The translations under genes and the position numbers were made by a program. From Sapria himalayana (lineage: Eukaryota; Streptophyta; Magnoliopsida; Malpighiales; Rafflesiaceae), in the NCBI GenBank assembly GCA_029783825.1, contig JAREIK010001468.1:930001-994000 (forward strand): a stretch of 64,000 bases of DNA, written 5' to 3'. Under the pieces are notes generated by a model. It saw nothing but the letters and a program-made list of their open reading frames with translations, ran no database searches and had not been told where the DNA came from. The first letter of the stretch is position 1. Each line of letters starts with the position of its first letter. This document shows positions 36,638-48,286 of the stretch, in pieces.

Positions 36638-39008
36638 GGCATACAATCGGTTGCAAGCAGCAGCAGTAGCATTTGGCGAGAAGCTTCCGATCCCCGAGAT
36701 AGTAGCGCTTGGTGGTCAGTCTGATGGGAAGAGTTCTCTTTTGGAGGCACTGCTTGGATTTCGTTTCAATGTTCGTGAAGTCGAGATGGGCACCCGCCGA
36801 CCCCTCATTCTGCAGATGGTCCATGACCCGACTGCTCTCGAGCCCAGGTGTCGGTTTCAGGAAGAGGATTCTGAAGAATATGGGAGTTCAGTGGTGCTAC
36901 CAGCAGCAATTGCAGATATTATAAAAGCACGGACTGAAATCCTTCTGAAGAAGTCAAGAGCCGCAGTTTCTCCTAAGCTAATAGTGATAAGAGCAGAGTA
37001 TGCACATTGTCCCAACCTCACTATTATTGATACGCCGGGTTTTGTCTTGAAGGCAAAGAAGGGTGAACCAGAGAGCACCCCAGATGAGATCCTTTCTATG
37101 GTCAAGTCGTTGGCTGGTCCACCTCACCGGATTCTCCTCTTCCTTCAACAGAGCAGTGTGGAGTGGTGCTCTTCCTTGTGGCTGGATGCTGTGCGAGAAA
37201 TTGATCCAACATTTAAAAGGACCATCGTCGTCGCTTCTAAGTTTGATAATCGACTCAAGGAGTTCAATGATAGATGGGAGGTGGACCGGTATTTAAGTGC
37301 AGGTGGCTATCTTGGGGAGCACACGCATCCGTTCTTCGTTGCGCTGCCAAAGGACAGAAATACCATCTCCAATGAAGAATTCCGCAGGCAAATATCAATG
37401 GTGGACTCTGAAATTCTCCGCCATTTGCGGGAGAACATAAAGGGAGGATTTGACGAACAAAAATTTGGGGCTTATATTGGTTTTGGCAGGCTGAGAGAAT
37501 TTCTGGAGTCTGAGCTTCAGAAGAGATACAAAGAAGCTGCACCAGCCACCTTAGCTTTACTAGAGCAGAGGTGTAGCGAAGTTGCTGCAGAGGTGGCCAT
37601 GATGGACTCCAAAATACAATCTTCTTCCGATGTTGCCTGTCTTAGGCGGTTTGCAATGTTGCATGCTGCTTCTATGAGCAATCACGTGAGCGATTTGATT
37701 AATGGGGCAGCAGATCCTGCCCCTGAACACTGGGGGATGACGACAGATGAGGAACGCTCAGTTAGTGGCATTGGGAGCTGGCCCGGTGTCACCGCCGATA
37801 TCACACCTCCCAATGCGAGCCTGAAGCTTTTTGGAGGAGCTGCGTTCGAAAGAGTGATTCATGAGTTTCGTTGTGCTGCGTATTCTATTGAATCCCCTCC
37901 GGTGTCGAGGGAGAAAGTAGCAAACATATTACTCGCCCATGCAGGCCGATGGGGCAGCGGAAGAACGACTGAAGCTGTTGCAGAGATAGCTCGAGCTGCT
38001 GCGAGATCATGGCTTGCTCCGCTGCTTGATACTGCGTGTGATCGACTTGCCTTTGTTTTAGGGAAGCTCTATGACATCGCCTCAGAGAGAATCCGCATTT
38101 GTCACCCAGAGTACGAGAAGCAAAATGGAAGCCTGGATGGGTCTGTTGGTTTTCATGCTTCTCTAAGACACTCCTACAGTTCCTTCGTGAAGGATCTTTC
38201 GAGACAATGTAAGCAATTAGTTCGGCATCACCTTGATTCTGTCACAAGCCCGTATTCTCTGGTTTGTTATGAAAATGGCTTCCAAGGAGGTTGCGTTGGG
38301 CACAGTTCGATATCATCTTCCAAAATCAAGCAGAATTCATTTTCATTTGACCTCTTAGATAGTGGCGGCCGAGCATCTCACGGAGAAACTACCAGAAACA
38401 CGGACAGCATTCCAATTCCTCCACCAGAGAAGAATGCGCATGCGCAGCATGCAAATTCAGGAAAAATTACAGAGGCTAGTAGAGAAGCTTCGAAAGAATG
38501 CCAAATGACTGTTCCTGAGACCCCATCTCCCGATCAACCAGCTGATGCTTGCGGCGTGGGTTTGAAGGAGAACGGAAATTGCGCTGATTTAGGACCCAGA
38601 AAGAGAATGTCAAGGATGACAGGAATTATCCGAAACGACGAACATTTGAGAGATGCGAACTGTGGCAGTCGTCTGTTTGCCGACGGCGACATTGATTCAC
38701 GATCAGGGTCGGCTTATCTGGACATCTGTTCTACCGCAGCGCATCATTTTGCGCGTATACGTCAAGTCCTCGTTGAGCAGAGCGTCCCTTCGACTTTGAA
38801 TTCTGGATTTTTGACACCTTGCCAGAATCGGCTGTTGGTGGCCGTCGGCTTGGACCTGTTTGCCGTGAGCGACGAAAAGTTCATGGATATGTTTATCGCA
38901 CCCAACACAATTGATGCGCTGCAAAATGAACGCCAGTATCTTCATAAGCGGCAAAAGATTCTGCGATCCTGTTTGAACGAGTTCAAAAGTGTTGCTCTCA
39001 CACTTTGA
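36507..39008 (+). CDS. DRP5A: Dynamin-related protein 5A-like GTPase
   Basis: A single uninterrupted frame gives 833 residues from ATG 36507; the frame is open upstream to 36441 but has no ATG there. Dynamin GTPase motifs are intact: P-loop GGQSDGKSS (69-77), switch Thr in EMGTRRP (T96), DTPG (175-178) and SKFD (244-247). The middle domain follows, then a variable, serine-rich region (about 590-700) with VPETPSPDQP, then a C-terminal helical, GED-like end. Sequence and length fit plant DRP5A rather than its paralogue DRP5B/ARC5, which divides chloroplasts. Arabidopsis DRP5A is reported to act in cytokinesis at the cell plate. No intron is visible over 2.5 kb. The 3' end lies about 530 bases before a large minisatellite. 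Confidence 0.92.
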   Translation: MAMGTTDLATPTKTPSTTSASHSRKNQNVISTTSATATSVSRFEAYNRLQAAAVAFGEKLPIPEIVALGGQSDGKSSLLEALLGFRFNVREVEMGTRRPLILQMVHDPTALEPRCRFQEEDSEEYGSSVVLPAAIADIIKARTEILLKKSRAAVSPKLIVIRAEYAHCPNLTIIDTPGFVLKAKKGEPESTPDEILSMVKSLAGPPHRILLFLQQSSVEWCSSLWLDAVREIDPTFKRTIVVASKFDNRLKEFNDRWEVDRYLSAGGYLGEHTHPFFVALPKDRNTISNEEFRRQISMVDSEILRHLRENIKGGFDEQKFGAYIGFGRLREFLESELQKRYKEAAPATLALLEQRCSEVAAEVAMMDSKIQSSSDVACLRRFAMLHAASMSNHVSDLINGAADPAPEHWGMTTDEERSVSGIGSWPGVTADITPPNASLKLFGGAAFERVIHEFRCAAYSIESPPVSREKVANILLAHAGRWGSGRTTEAVAEIARAAARSWLAPLLDTACDRLAFVLGKLYDIASERIRICHPEYEKQNGSLDGSVGFHASLRHSYSSFVKDLSRQCKQLVRHHLDSVTSPYSLVCYENGFQGGCVGHSSISSSKIKQNSFSFDLLDSGGRASHGETTRNTDSIPIPPPEKNAHAQHANSGKITEASREASKECQMTVPETPSPDQPADACGVGLKENGNCADLGPRKRMSRMTGIIRNDEHLRDANCGSRLFADGDIDSRSGSAYLDICSTAAHHFARIRQVLVEQSVPSTLNSGFLTPCQNRLLVAVGLDLFAVSDEKFMDMFIAPNTIDALQNERQYLHKRQKILRSCLNEFKSVALTL

Positions 39009-39539
39009 GTGAGCTCCAGGTGTCTCTGGAAGCTGTGCCATGCATGTATCTTCCAGCTCGCAAAGAGTAGTTAACCATGTGCGTATTCCAACGAGGTAAT
39101 GATTTCTTGCTTTAGCTAGATATTTCTCTCTTCCACCATCTTCCCCATTAAAGCTTGATTTGTATAAATATGGCGTGAACTCTTGAGGAAGAAGAACATG
39201 TAATTTTTCACCCAATAGTTTTCAGAAATTCAATCTTTTCTTTAATTCTTCAAAATCTAGCATAGTCGACAAAGAAGAGAGAGACCTGAACCCAGATCGA
39301 AATGGAGTCTGCGAGAGGATAGCACAAGAAACTAAACTCTACAACACTGTGTAATCGATAATCTGATTAGGAGGATAGAATTAAACCCATGCAAAAGAAT
39401 AAGCAACTTCAACGCTAAGAAAATGATTGATTCGAACAACGAAACGAGGTTTTGTTGATATAATTTAGATCATCGTGAAACTTTTCGTCTGAAAATGAAG
39501 AATTATTTGGTCCAAGAGTATCATATTATGTCGATGTGT

Positions 39540-40583
39540 GTTAATTTCTATTATTGTGTTGCTATGTTGTTGTGTTGTTGTGCTGCTGTACTAATTTCTG
39601 CTATTGTGCTGCTGTGCTAATTTCTGCTGTTGTGCTGCTGTGCTAATTTCTGCTGTTGTGCTGCTGTGCTAATTTCTGCTGTTGTGCTGCTGTGCTAATT
39701 TCTGCTGTTGTGCTGCTGTGCTAATTTCTGCTGCTGTGCTAATTTCTGCTGCTGTGCTAATTTCTGCTGCTGTGCTAATTTCTGCTGCTGTGCTAATTTC
39801 TGCTGCTGTGCTAATTTCTGCTGCTGTGCTGCTGCACTAATTTCAACTTTTTTGATGATGTGCTAATTTCTTCTGTTTTGATGTGCTAATTTCTACTTTT
39901 TTGATGTTGTGCTAATTTCTACTTTTTTGATGTTGTGCTAATTTCTACTTTTTTGATGTTGTGCTAATTTCTTCTGTTTTGATGTTGTGCTAATTTCTTC
40001 TGTTTTGATGTTGTGCTAATTTCTACTCTTATGTTGTGCCAATTTTTATTGTTAGGTTGTGCCAATTTACTGTTGTGATGTGCCAATTTCTACTGTTGTG
40101 TTGCTGTGCTAATTTTTACTATTGTGATGTTCTAATTTCTACTCGTGCTGTGCCAATATTTACTGTTGTGTTGTGCTAATTTTTACTGTCGTGCTTTTGT
40201 GCTAATTGCTGCTGTTCGGTGTGCCAATTTTTATTGTTGGGTTGTCAATTTCTACTGTTGTGTTGCTGTGCTGTTTTGCTAATTTCTTCTGTTGTGGTTG
40301 TGCTAATTGTTACTGTAGTGTTGTGCTAATTTCTTCTGTTGTGGTTGTGCTAAATTCTTTGTTGTGGTTGTGATAATTGTTTTTGTTGTGTTGTTTGCTA
40401 ATTGCTACTGTTGTGTTGTTGTTCTAATTTTACTGTTGTGCTAATTTTACTGCTGTGCTAATTGCTACTGTTGTGCTGTTATGCTAATTTTACTGTTGTG
40501 CTGTGGTGTTAATTTCTACTGTTGTGTTATTGCGATAATTTCTACTGTTGTGCCAACTGCTACTATTGTGCTGTTGTGCTAAC
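39540..40583. repeat. Minisatellite array, left part
   Basis: A tandem array built from an AATTTCT word plus GCTGTTGT/GCTGTGCT words. Its blocks differ. About 39597-39735 has 26-bp units (AATTTCTGCTGTTGTGCTGC + TGTGCT); 39735-39835 has 18-bp units AATTTCTGCTGCTGTGCT; 39880-40020 has 26-bp units with ACTTTTTTGATGTTGTGCT. The 40020-40583 part is more degenerate. The plus strand is poor in A and rich in T and G. Mixed 18- and 26-bp periods break every reading frame, so it is not coding. Confidence 0.93.
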
Positions 40584-43500
40584 TGAGGTGTTAAACGGGA
40601 TGTGCCGGGCCGGCCCGGCTTGATTTTTTTGAGCACGACCGCGCTTTCGTGCTGGGCCAGGCACAGTCACTGTACCATGCCTTGCCTGGCCCGGCACGGT
40701 TTATCCAAGCTAGGCCCAGCACGGCCCTCCAGCCCGGCGGTAAAAGTATCGTGCTGAGTCTGGCCGCTACGGGCCTGGTTAAAAAAAATAAAATTTTTAT
40801 ATTTTTAAAAATTTAAAGTATTGTATTAAATTATATATAAAATACATATTATATTATATATAAATAATGTTTAAAATATTAAAATTATAACTTGAAAATA
40901 ATTAAAAAATTAATATATTATAAAGTTTACATTTTTTTATTAAAAATTTAATAAATTACAAAGTTTAAATTTGTAACATGAAAATTATTAAAAAATTTTA
41001 ACTTGAAAATATTAATAAAGTTTAAATTTTTTTTTATTAATTTTTAATAAATTTAGATTATAATTTATTAAAATAAAATTATAAAGTTTTAAATAAAAAA
41101 TTTAAACAAAAAATTGAGTTAAAAAAAAATTACAAAGTTACAAATAATAAAATCAAACCAAATATCCAAATGGCCAATAGATATAAAACCAAAGTAAATA
41201 CAACGTAATGTAAATAAAAAAACCGTATAATTAATACAAAATAAAATATCGAAATCAAAAAGTAGAATCAAGAATAAATAACACAAATCATCAATTGTGT
41301 CAGTGATCACAAGACATCAAAAATAAAAATTAAGTGGCAATAGCATGTGGCGTGGTGTGACGTGGCGTGGTATTGGCATCTGGCAACACCCAGGGAAAAC
41401 CGACAGCCACATAAATCATTAGTCGGCATATCATGAATCATGAGCATCATCAACCGCAACATCAAAATTACTATCATATCGATCATCATCATCAGCAATC
41501 AACTCCTCTGCTTTCGCAGCGGATGCAGTCCTTACCCCAGTTCCAGCACGATCTTGGATGCTAAATCACAAATCCTTTCAATCCTTCAAACATGCGAAAG
41601 TCTCAACAATATCTGTACGTAATCTCAATCTCAATTCGAAATTATATTCACTGTAATAGAAAAAATAGACTCTGATGTTATGCTTGACACCGGAGGAGTC
41701 AGTAGATCCCGTGTCATCCTAAATAACACGGGAAAGGTAGATTTATGATTTTCACAACTGTAATATATCAAGATTCTTAGTATCAGAATGTGATAATATT
41801 GAGCAATAATCGGTATCTAAGTACCAAGATCTCACTCCTATGTGATTTGTCATTTCGTCATTTTTTCCTCACTAACTGAATGAAAAAATCATCTTCAAAG
41901 AAGGTATCCATGTCCGTAATTAGTCTCACTACTACTATTACTATCATACCTAATATCATAGTATGTGAATAGGTAAGTCAAATTCTTATAAATGAACCCT
42001 TCAGACAGATCTTCTAGGTTCATATACGAGGAAATACAAGTCAGTATATTATTTATTCCTTCCACCTTAACCCTATGATCCATATATGCAACAAGATCAT
42101 AAAGAGATGGAACGATAAACCAATAATTTAAGTACTTGGTTTCCATCTGTACAATCATATGGTTAAGTGTTGGGTTAACTCGATACTTCTTAAATATGCT
42201 ACTAATGTTACATATGTACTTGAGTGAAATGCAAGTCGTGGGAGTATAAATCGACAAAAACATGTTTGTCGTATCATAAAAAATTTTCAGGGATTTTATA
42301 AATGAAATTCTTAAAGTCCAGTCAGTATCATCAATAATAAGTTTGTCACTCTTACTATTGACGTTGGATATCACGTGTTCGTATCTAATATATGACTCAA
42401 ATATCAAATACGTGTAATTCTAACGGTGTCTCACATATGATTGGAAGTTCTTCTTGAGATTCGCAGACAAACAAAGACTATCAAACTCCTGTTGTTTGGC
42501 AGAAGTACGAATATATTTTAATGCATTACGTATATTATCTAATGCGGGGTCTTCATACATACTTGTATAACCAGGTTAATCACGTGATACATGCATCTGA
42601 CATAAAAAATCTCTACTAATAATGCATCTTTAATATTCATAATAAATATGTTAATCGCTACTCCATTATTAGATATGTTATCAAATGTGATACTAAAAAT
42701 TTTATTTTAAATTTTATATTCTCTAAAGATTTTCATCAATTACTCAAAAATAGCCAAGTTATTATGAGGATTGAGAATCTCAGGGAATCCTAAAATTTTT
42801 TTACTTATTGTCCAGCTAGAATCTACATAGTGACCAGTGAGACATGTATAAGATGATTCATCGTAACTTATTCAGATATTGGATGTCACGGACATCACTC
42901 TACTATATATCATAAATTCATTAATTATTATTTATTTTTCTAACTTATAAAATTTTAACATGTCATTCATAGATGTGGGTTTAGGAATCCTACGATAAAC
43001 AGACTGAAAATATGTCTGGATGATGCGTACTATCCTTGGATCTTCCAAAAATCAGATCGAAAGACTCATCAATGTGATAAGTTTGGTCGTGCCTTCCATA
43101 CCCAACTTACTATTTTTATATAAAGAGTAAACTTTGAGACTAAAGTCGATTCAGTCTCAAAAAATACAGTACTAAGTTGAGTTTGCCTATGATCTAATGC
43201 AGCATATTTTTTGGTACATAATTCGACATGTCTCTTGTGGTGCTCAGTCCCAAACAAACTCTTACAAGTTAAATTTTTCATTCAATATTTGTACTGTCAT
43301 TTCTTCTTCATTATTCCTAATATTTTTTTATTTTATTATATTAAAATGATGCTAAACTACAGAAGTTCGAGTTTTTTGTTTTTTCAAATATTTGGGTTGA
43401 GATGACTGGAGAAATCAAAATTTTAGCAGCCTCAAATCTATGTATGAGATTTTTATTTTCTAAATTTAAATATATTTTATTAGTATTAGTCTTTTTTTTG

Positions 43501-44327
43501 GATTTTTGTTAAATAGGAGGTTAAGCATAGATGATAGATTTTAGATTTTTAGATTAGAGAGAGAGAATTGAGAGAGATAGAGATAGTAAACAAAAAAATT
43601 TAAAATACTCGGTAAAGCAGTGAGGTAGATCACGTATATTGTACACCATAGTCTAGTTCAAACTTCCAAATCCCAGTTGAGAGTATCAAAAAGCCAAGCC
43701 GAATGAAATCTCGAGTCTTGAGAGAATGAAGAGCAAGAGTTTTGAAAAAATTTTGAGAGAGAGATTTGAGAGGTATGGGAAATCTTATAGATTAATGGAA
43801 AATTTTTTTTAAAGTATTTATTATGTTTTTTTTTTAATTTTTTATTGAATTTTAGGGGGTGTAGAATCATGAGCGCCACTGGATTCTTCCTCCTAGCCAT
43901 TGGAGACGAAATTCAACGATTGATATTCAAATTTTTATTATTTTTTTTAACCGTTTGGGGCGGAGGGGATTCTGGTCGGGCGGGACCGCAGGTCAGGTCG
44001 AATTAGAATCGGACCCATGCTCGCGCGTATTCCCTATCTGAACCGAATGGCGTTGGTAGAGGGGTGGGGACGTAGGGTGCGGGACTTGTCCCGTGCCGGC
44101 GGGCAGTGCCACGGGACGTGCCACGAGCCACCGAACCTAATCAAGCACAGCACAAGGCCCAGTTGGCCTCAGCACGGTACGAGGCTCAGTTGGCCTCAGC
44201 ACGGCATAGCACGATTAATGCCGTGGCCGGGCACAGGCCTGGGCATGAGAAATTTCCATGCCATGACAGCCCATCACGGCCGAATCGTGCCTCCTGCAAA
44301 GCCGGCCCAGCCCAGTTGACACCTCTA
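40584..44327 (-). mobile_element. hAT element inserted into the minisatellite, decayed
   Basis: Ends are TGAGGTGTTAAACGGG at 40584 and, inverted, GTTGACACCTCTA ending 44327. Flanking 8-mers are GTGCTAAC (40576-40583) and CTGCTAAC (44328-44335), 7 of 8 identical and both minisatellite words. The transposase relic runs on the minus strand from about 43440 (SKKQKTRRTSVVW-like text) to 41400. GC-rich subterminal arrays lie at 40590-40785 and 43950-44320. A remnant of the family hairpin (GGGACCGCAGGTCAGGTCGA) lies at about 44000. Length is 3,744 bp, close to the 3,821 bp of the intact copy. Confidence 0.9.
41400..43445 (-). pseudogene. hAT transposase pseudogene
   Basis: Homologous end to end with the intact 707-residue transposase at 60663-62786. 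The BED region is at about 43440-43200 (TH.NII..., KRHVELCTKKYAALDHRQTQL). The longest intact piece is 42407-41895, which reads YEHVISNVNSKSDKLIIDDT and continues through DTTNMFLSIYTPTTCISLKY and DIRYDSNSSSETNY. The dimerisation end lies near 41700-41500. Stops and frameshifts are scattered and the first zinc-binding cysteines are not recognisable, so no protein of useful length can be made. Confidence 0.88.
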
Positions 44328-45595
44328 CTGCTAACTATTATTGTTGTGCTAATTGCTACTGTTGTGCTATTTTTAATTTTGTATAGTTGGGCAAATTTTT
44401 AGTTTTACTGTTTTGTTACTGTGCCAATTTCTGTTGTGCTGCTGGGCCAATTTCTGCTGCTGGGCCAATTTCTGCTGCTGGGCCAATTGCTGATGTTCTA
44501 ATTTTTAATGTTGTTCTAATTTATGCTATTCTGCTGTTCTAATTTCTGCTGTTCTGCTGTTCTAATTTCTGCTGTTCTAATTTCTGCTGTTCTGCTGTTC
44601 TAATTTCTGCTGTTCTAATTTCTGTTCTGCTGTTCTAATTTCTGCTGTTCTGCTGTTCTAATTTCTGCTGTTCTGCTGTTCTAATTTCTGCTGTTCTGCT
44701 GTTCTAATTTCTGCTGTTCTGCTGTTCTAATTTCTGCTGTTCTGCTGTTCTAATTTCTGCTGTTCTGCTGTTCTAATTTCTGCTGTTCTAATTTCTGCTG
44801 TTCTAATTTCTGTTCTGCTGTTCTAATTTCTGCTGTTCTGTTGTTCTAATTTCTGCTGTTCTAATTTCTGCTGTTCTGCTGTTCTAATTTCTGCTGTTCT
44901 AATTTCTGCTGTTCTAATTTCTGCTGTTCTAATTTCTGCTGTTCTAATTTCTGCTGTTCTAATTTCTGCTGTTCTAATTTCTGCTGTTCTAATTTCTGCT
45001 GTTCTGCTGTTCTAATTTCTGTAGTTCTGCTGTTCTAATTTCTGTAGTTCTGCTGTTCTAATTTCTGTAGTTCTGCTGTTCTAATTTCTGTAGTTCTGCT
45101 GTTCTAATTTCTGTAGTTCTGCTGTTCTAATTTCTGTAGTTCTGCTGTTCTAATTTCTGTAGTTCTGCTGTTCTAATTTCTGCTGTTCTAATTTCTGCCG
45201 TTCTAATTTCTGTCGTTCTAATTTCTGCCGTTCTAATTTCTGCCGTTCTAATTTCTGCCGTTCTAATTTCTGCCGTTCTAATTTCTACTGTTCTGCAGCT
45301 GTGCTAATTTCTGCTGTTCTGCAGCTGTGCTAATTTCTGCTGTTCTGCAGCTGTGCTAATTTCTGCTGTTCTGCAGCTGTGCCAATTTCTACTGTTCTGC
45401 TGGTGTGCCAATATCTGTTATTGTATTGTTGTGCCAATTTTTGTTGCTGTGCTGTTGAGCCAATTTTTGCTATTATGATGCTGTGCTGTTGAGCTAATTT
45501 TTGCTACTATGCTGCTGTGCTGCTAACATCCACTGTTGTGTTGTCCCAATTTTCATCGTCGAGCTGTGCCAATTTCTGCAACACTGCTGATGCGT
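44328..45595. repeat. Minisatellite array, right part
   Basis: Continuation of the array left of the hAT insertion. Blocks in order: degenerate GTGCTAATT units (44328-44470); 15-bp AATTTCTGCTGTTCT mixed with 23-bp units carrying a second GCTGTTCT (44520-45013); about seven homogeneous 23-bp units AATTTCTGTAGTTCTGCTGT+TCT (45013-45175); 15-bp AATTTCTGCCGTTCT (45176-45290); 26-bp units containing GCAGCTGTGCT (45290-45390); then a decaying tail. The block-wise variants show local amplification. Confidence 0.93.
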
Positions 45596-46739
45596 GATTT
45601 CTAGAATTTGTCCTCAGTTCACGCTTACAATCATGATGCATATGCTCAGAGAAGCCAGGCTCTATATTTATGCCATGTTAGGCTGTGCGTGACATTTTTC
45701 GGATACATCTGTGATTTTGTGAATCTACTATAGCATTCGAAGAACTTGATTTATTAGATTGGAATGTGTTGATTAAGAGGTCTGATAGTGATAGTAATAC
45801 TATTTTTTACCCCATTTGAGCATTTCAATTTCGTCCACTACATGGATTTATTAGTAAATTCGAAGAACTTTATTAGTGAATCATTCTAGAGTATTATTAA
45901 TATATAGGGAGGAGAAGAAAATAATAATTTAAAAAAATATATAAATATTTATAATTAATATATTTTAAATATATACTTAAAATATATATTTTAAATAATT
46001 TAAAAAAATATAAAAAGTATTATAATAAATATAATTTCACAAACTTAACTAGAACATAAATCCGAAAATGAAAAAGAAATAAAAAAAAAAAGGACAATAA
46101 TAATTTAAAAAATATATTTTAAAAATTTTCAACATATTAAATAAATTTTTATCTATTTAATATGTTTAATATTTTTTTAGCAGACTTCAAACTTACAATT
46201 ATTAAAAATTTTAATAATTTAACATTTTAATTACTTTATCAAAAGCCCCTAAATCTTATTTATATTTTAAAAAACTTTAATAATTGAATATTAATTTGAT
46301 CGAGGGAATAAATATATAAAAATTTTTACATTTTAAAAAATGAACCACACATAAAAATTGCAAGAAAAAAGTTCCAGAGAATAAAAAATAAACTATATAA
46401 CCTTACATTTATGTGTTGATACTAAAATAACGTTAATGATATCTATGACCTTACATATATACTATACAAATAAACTATATAATTTTAAAAAAAATTATAT
46501 TAAAAAAAAATAAATTTCTAAAAACATTGAATAGTAATTTTAAAAAGAACATTGTTTTCCAAAACATTGCAAGTAAAAAAAAACATAAACTATACATGTA
46601 TACAATGATATCTACATTCGTACATACTATATATCTATATATAACATTATATAACAAATATATAACAATATACATATATGTGTGTGTGTGTGTGTATGCA
46701 CGCGCACGCGTGAATAAACATTATTATATAACATACATA
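45596..46739. other. AT-rich DNA
   Basis: No gene seen. A (TG)n tract followed by alternating CGCGCACGCG lies at about 46679-46711. Confidence 0.45.
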
Positions 46740-47608
46740 TTAGAGCATCTCCAAGAATCTAGCTAAACCTTCCCTTTTAACTATTTTACATAGTCAATCC
46801 TTAAATTATCCCCAAAATACTAGTTATCACGCTAGCTATTTACATTAGCACCATTTGGCTAGTTATTTTTAGCTAGGGCAAAGAAGCTAGCTATTTTCAC
46901 TTTAGTTATTTTAAAAATATTTTCTCAAGTTTATCTTAACCATTTACACTAAACATTAAATAACCTAACAAATATTTTTTTTTTTGCATAAATATGCATA
47001 ATACAAAAAACAAAACATATTGTTATTCTTGTTTTAAATTTTAAAATTTTTTATTTCATGATTATTGTAAATAAGATCGTTATTAAAAAAAATAAAAAAA
47101 AATTAAAATTTTGATGATGTCGCTTAACATTTTTCGTAAACAAAAATTTGAGTTTTCAATTCAACTCAAATAATTTTATAATTTTTTAAGTATTAATAAT
47201 GAATTTATCCTTAATTTAAAAATTACATCAATAGTGTGTGCGTGTGTTGTCTTTGCTTTTTTGTGTTTTTGTGTGTGATTGTTTGTGTGCTTGTGTGTGA
47301 TTGTGTGAATATATGTAAATAATGGGACAAGTAATATAAATATGACCGTTGTAAAAATTAGTGTTTAAAATTTCAAATTAAAAAAATTTTTGAATTTAAT
47401 CAATATGACATTATGGTGATGATATGATATTTTATATATTATTTTAAATATTATTTTTTGAATTTAATTATAGTTCATTGAAGTTATTAGCTAAAATATA
47501 TAATATTGTTGGAGTTAAATTAAAAAATTGAGTAGCTAAAATAGATAAAATAATATTATAATATTTTTTAAGTAGCTATTTTAGAGAGCATTATTGAAGA
47601 TGCTCTAA
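46740..47608. mobile_element. MITE with TTAGAGCATCTCCAA ends
   Basis: Terminal inverted repeats are TTAGAGCATCTCCAAGAAT (46740) and ATTGAAGATGCTCTAA (ending 47608). The interior repeats TAGCTA(TTTTA) words near both ends (AGTTATTTTTAGCTAGG; AGTAGCTATTTTAGAG). AT-rich with no coding capacity. A second member lies at 57793-58206. The target duplication is not clear; the ends themselves include TTA/TAA. Confidence 0.7.
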
Positions 47609-47781
47609 TGTTAATGATATCATTATATAGTGTTATACTACTATACATATCTATATAGGTATAAACATCATGTTATATAGTTACACAAGTGTATATAATA
47701 TATATACATATACACACACACTTATTGTTATATAGTAATATTCATATCTATAAAGGGATAGACATCATAATATATAGTTAC

Positions 47782-47819
<38 letters not shown>

Positions 47820-48006
47820 GCATATATAACTATATCTATATAACATTTATTTTCACATTATATGGATAGATATAAGCATATAACAATACATATAACTATA
47901 AATAACATACAAATAAATAAAAGCATATACAACTTTATATCATTATATCCATAAAACTATATAAAGATATGTATACACCTATATCTATATACACATGAAA
48001 AACTAT

Positions 48007-48057
<51 letters not shown>

Positions 48058-48286
48058 CCTTACATAGAAAAGTTGATATTTATTTTCAGATTATAGAGTC
48101 ATATCCATACATATATCAGTATATCTATATAACTACATGTGTGTGTGTAACTATATATCATTATGTCTATGCATATATAGGAGAGTAGCAATTCTACACA
48201 CAGAGCCCGCAGAGGTGAAAATTTACAGTGGAGCATGAAAATGAAAAAAAAAAAAAAGGCATTAATTACAAGTATGCGTTCGCACC
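47609..48286. other. Microsatellite-rich 3' flank of the kinase
   Basis: Contains (TA)n at about 47790-47815 and a (CA)n(TA)n tract at about 48009-48057. The last bases before 48287 are probably the kinase 3' UTR. Confidence 0.5.

Noticed and set aside
36507..39008. Naming the dynamin ARC5/DRP5B
   Set aside because: The P-loop surroundings, the VPETPSPDQP segment and overall similarity fit DRP5A better than the plastid-division paralogue.
38703..39215. 170-codon antisense frame over the DRP5A 3' end
   Set aside because: It mirrors the codon structure of DRP5A on the other strand and has no recognisable domain.
39540..45595. CRISPR-like array
   Set aside because: Repeats are directly adjacent with no unique spacers, units vary from 15 to 26 bp, and the genome is a plant's. 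It is a minisatellite.
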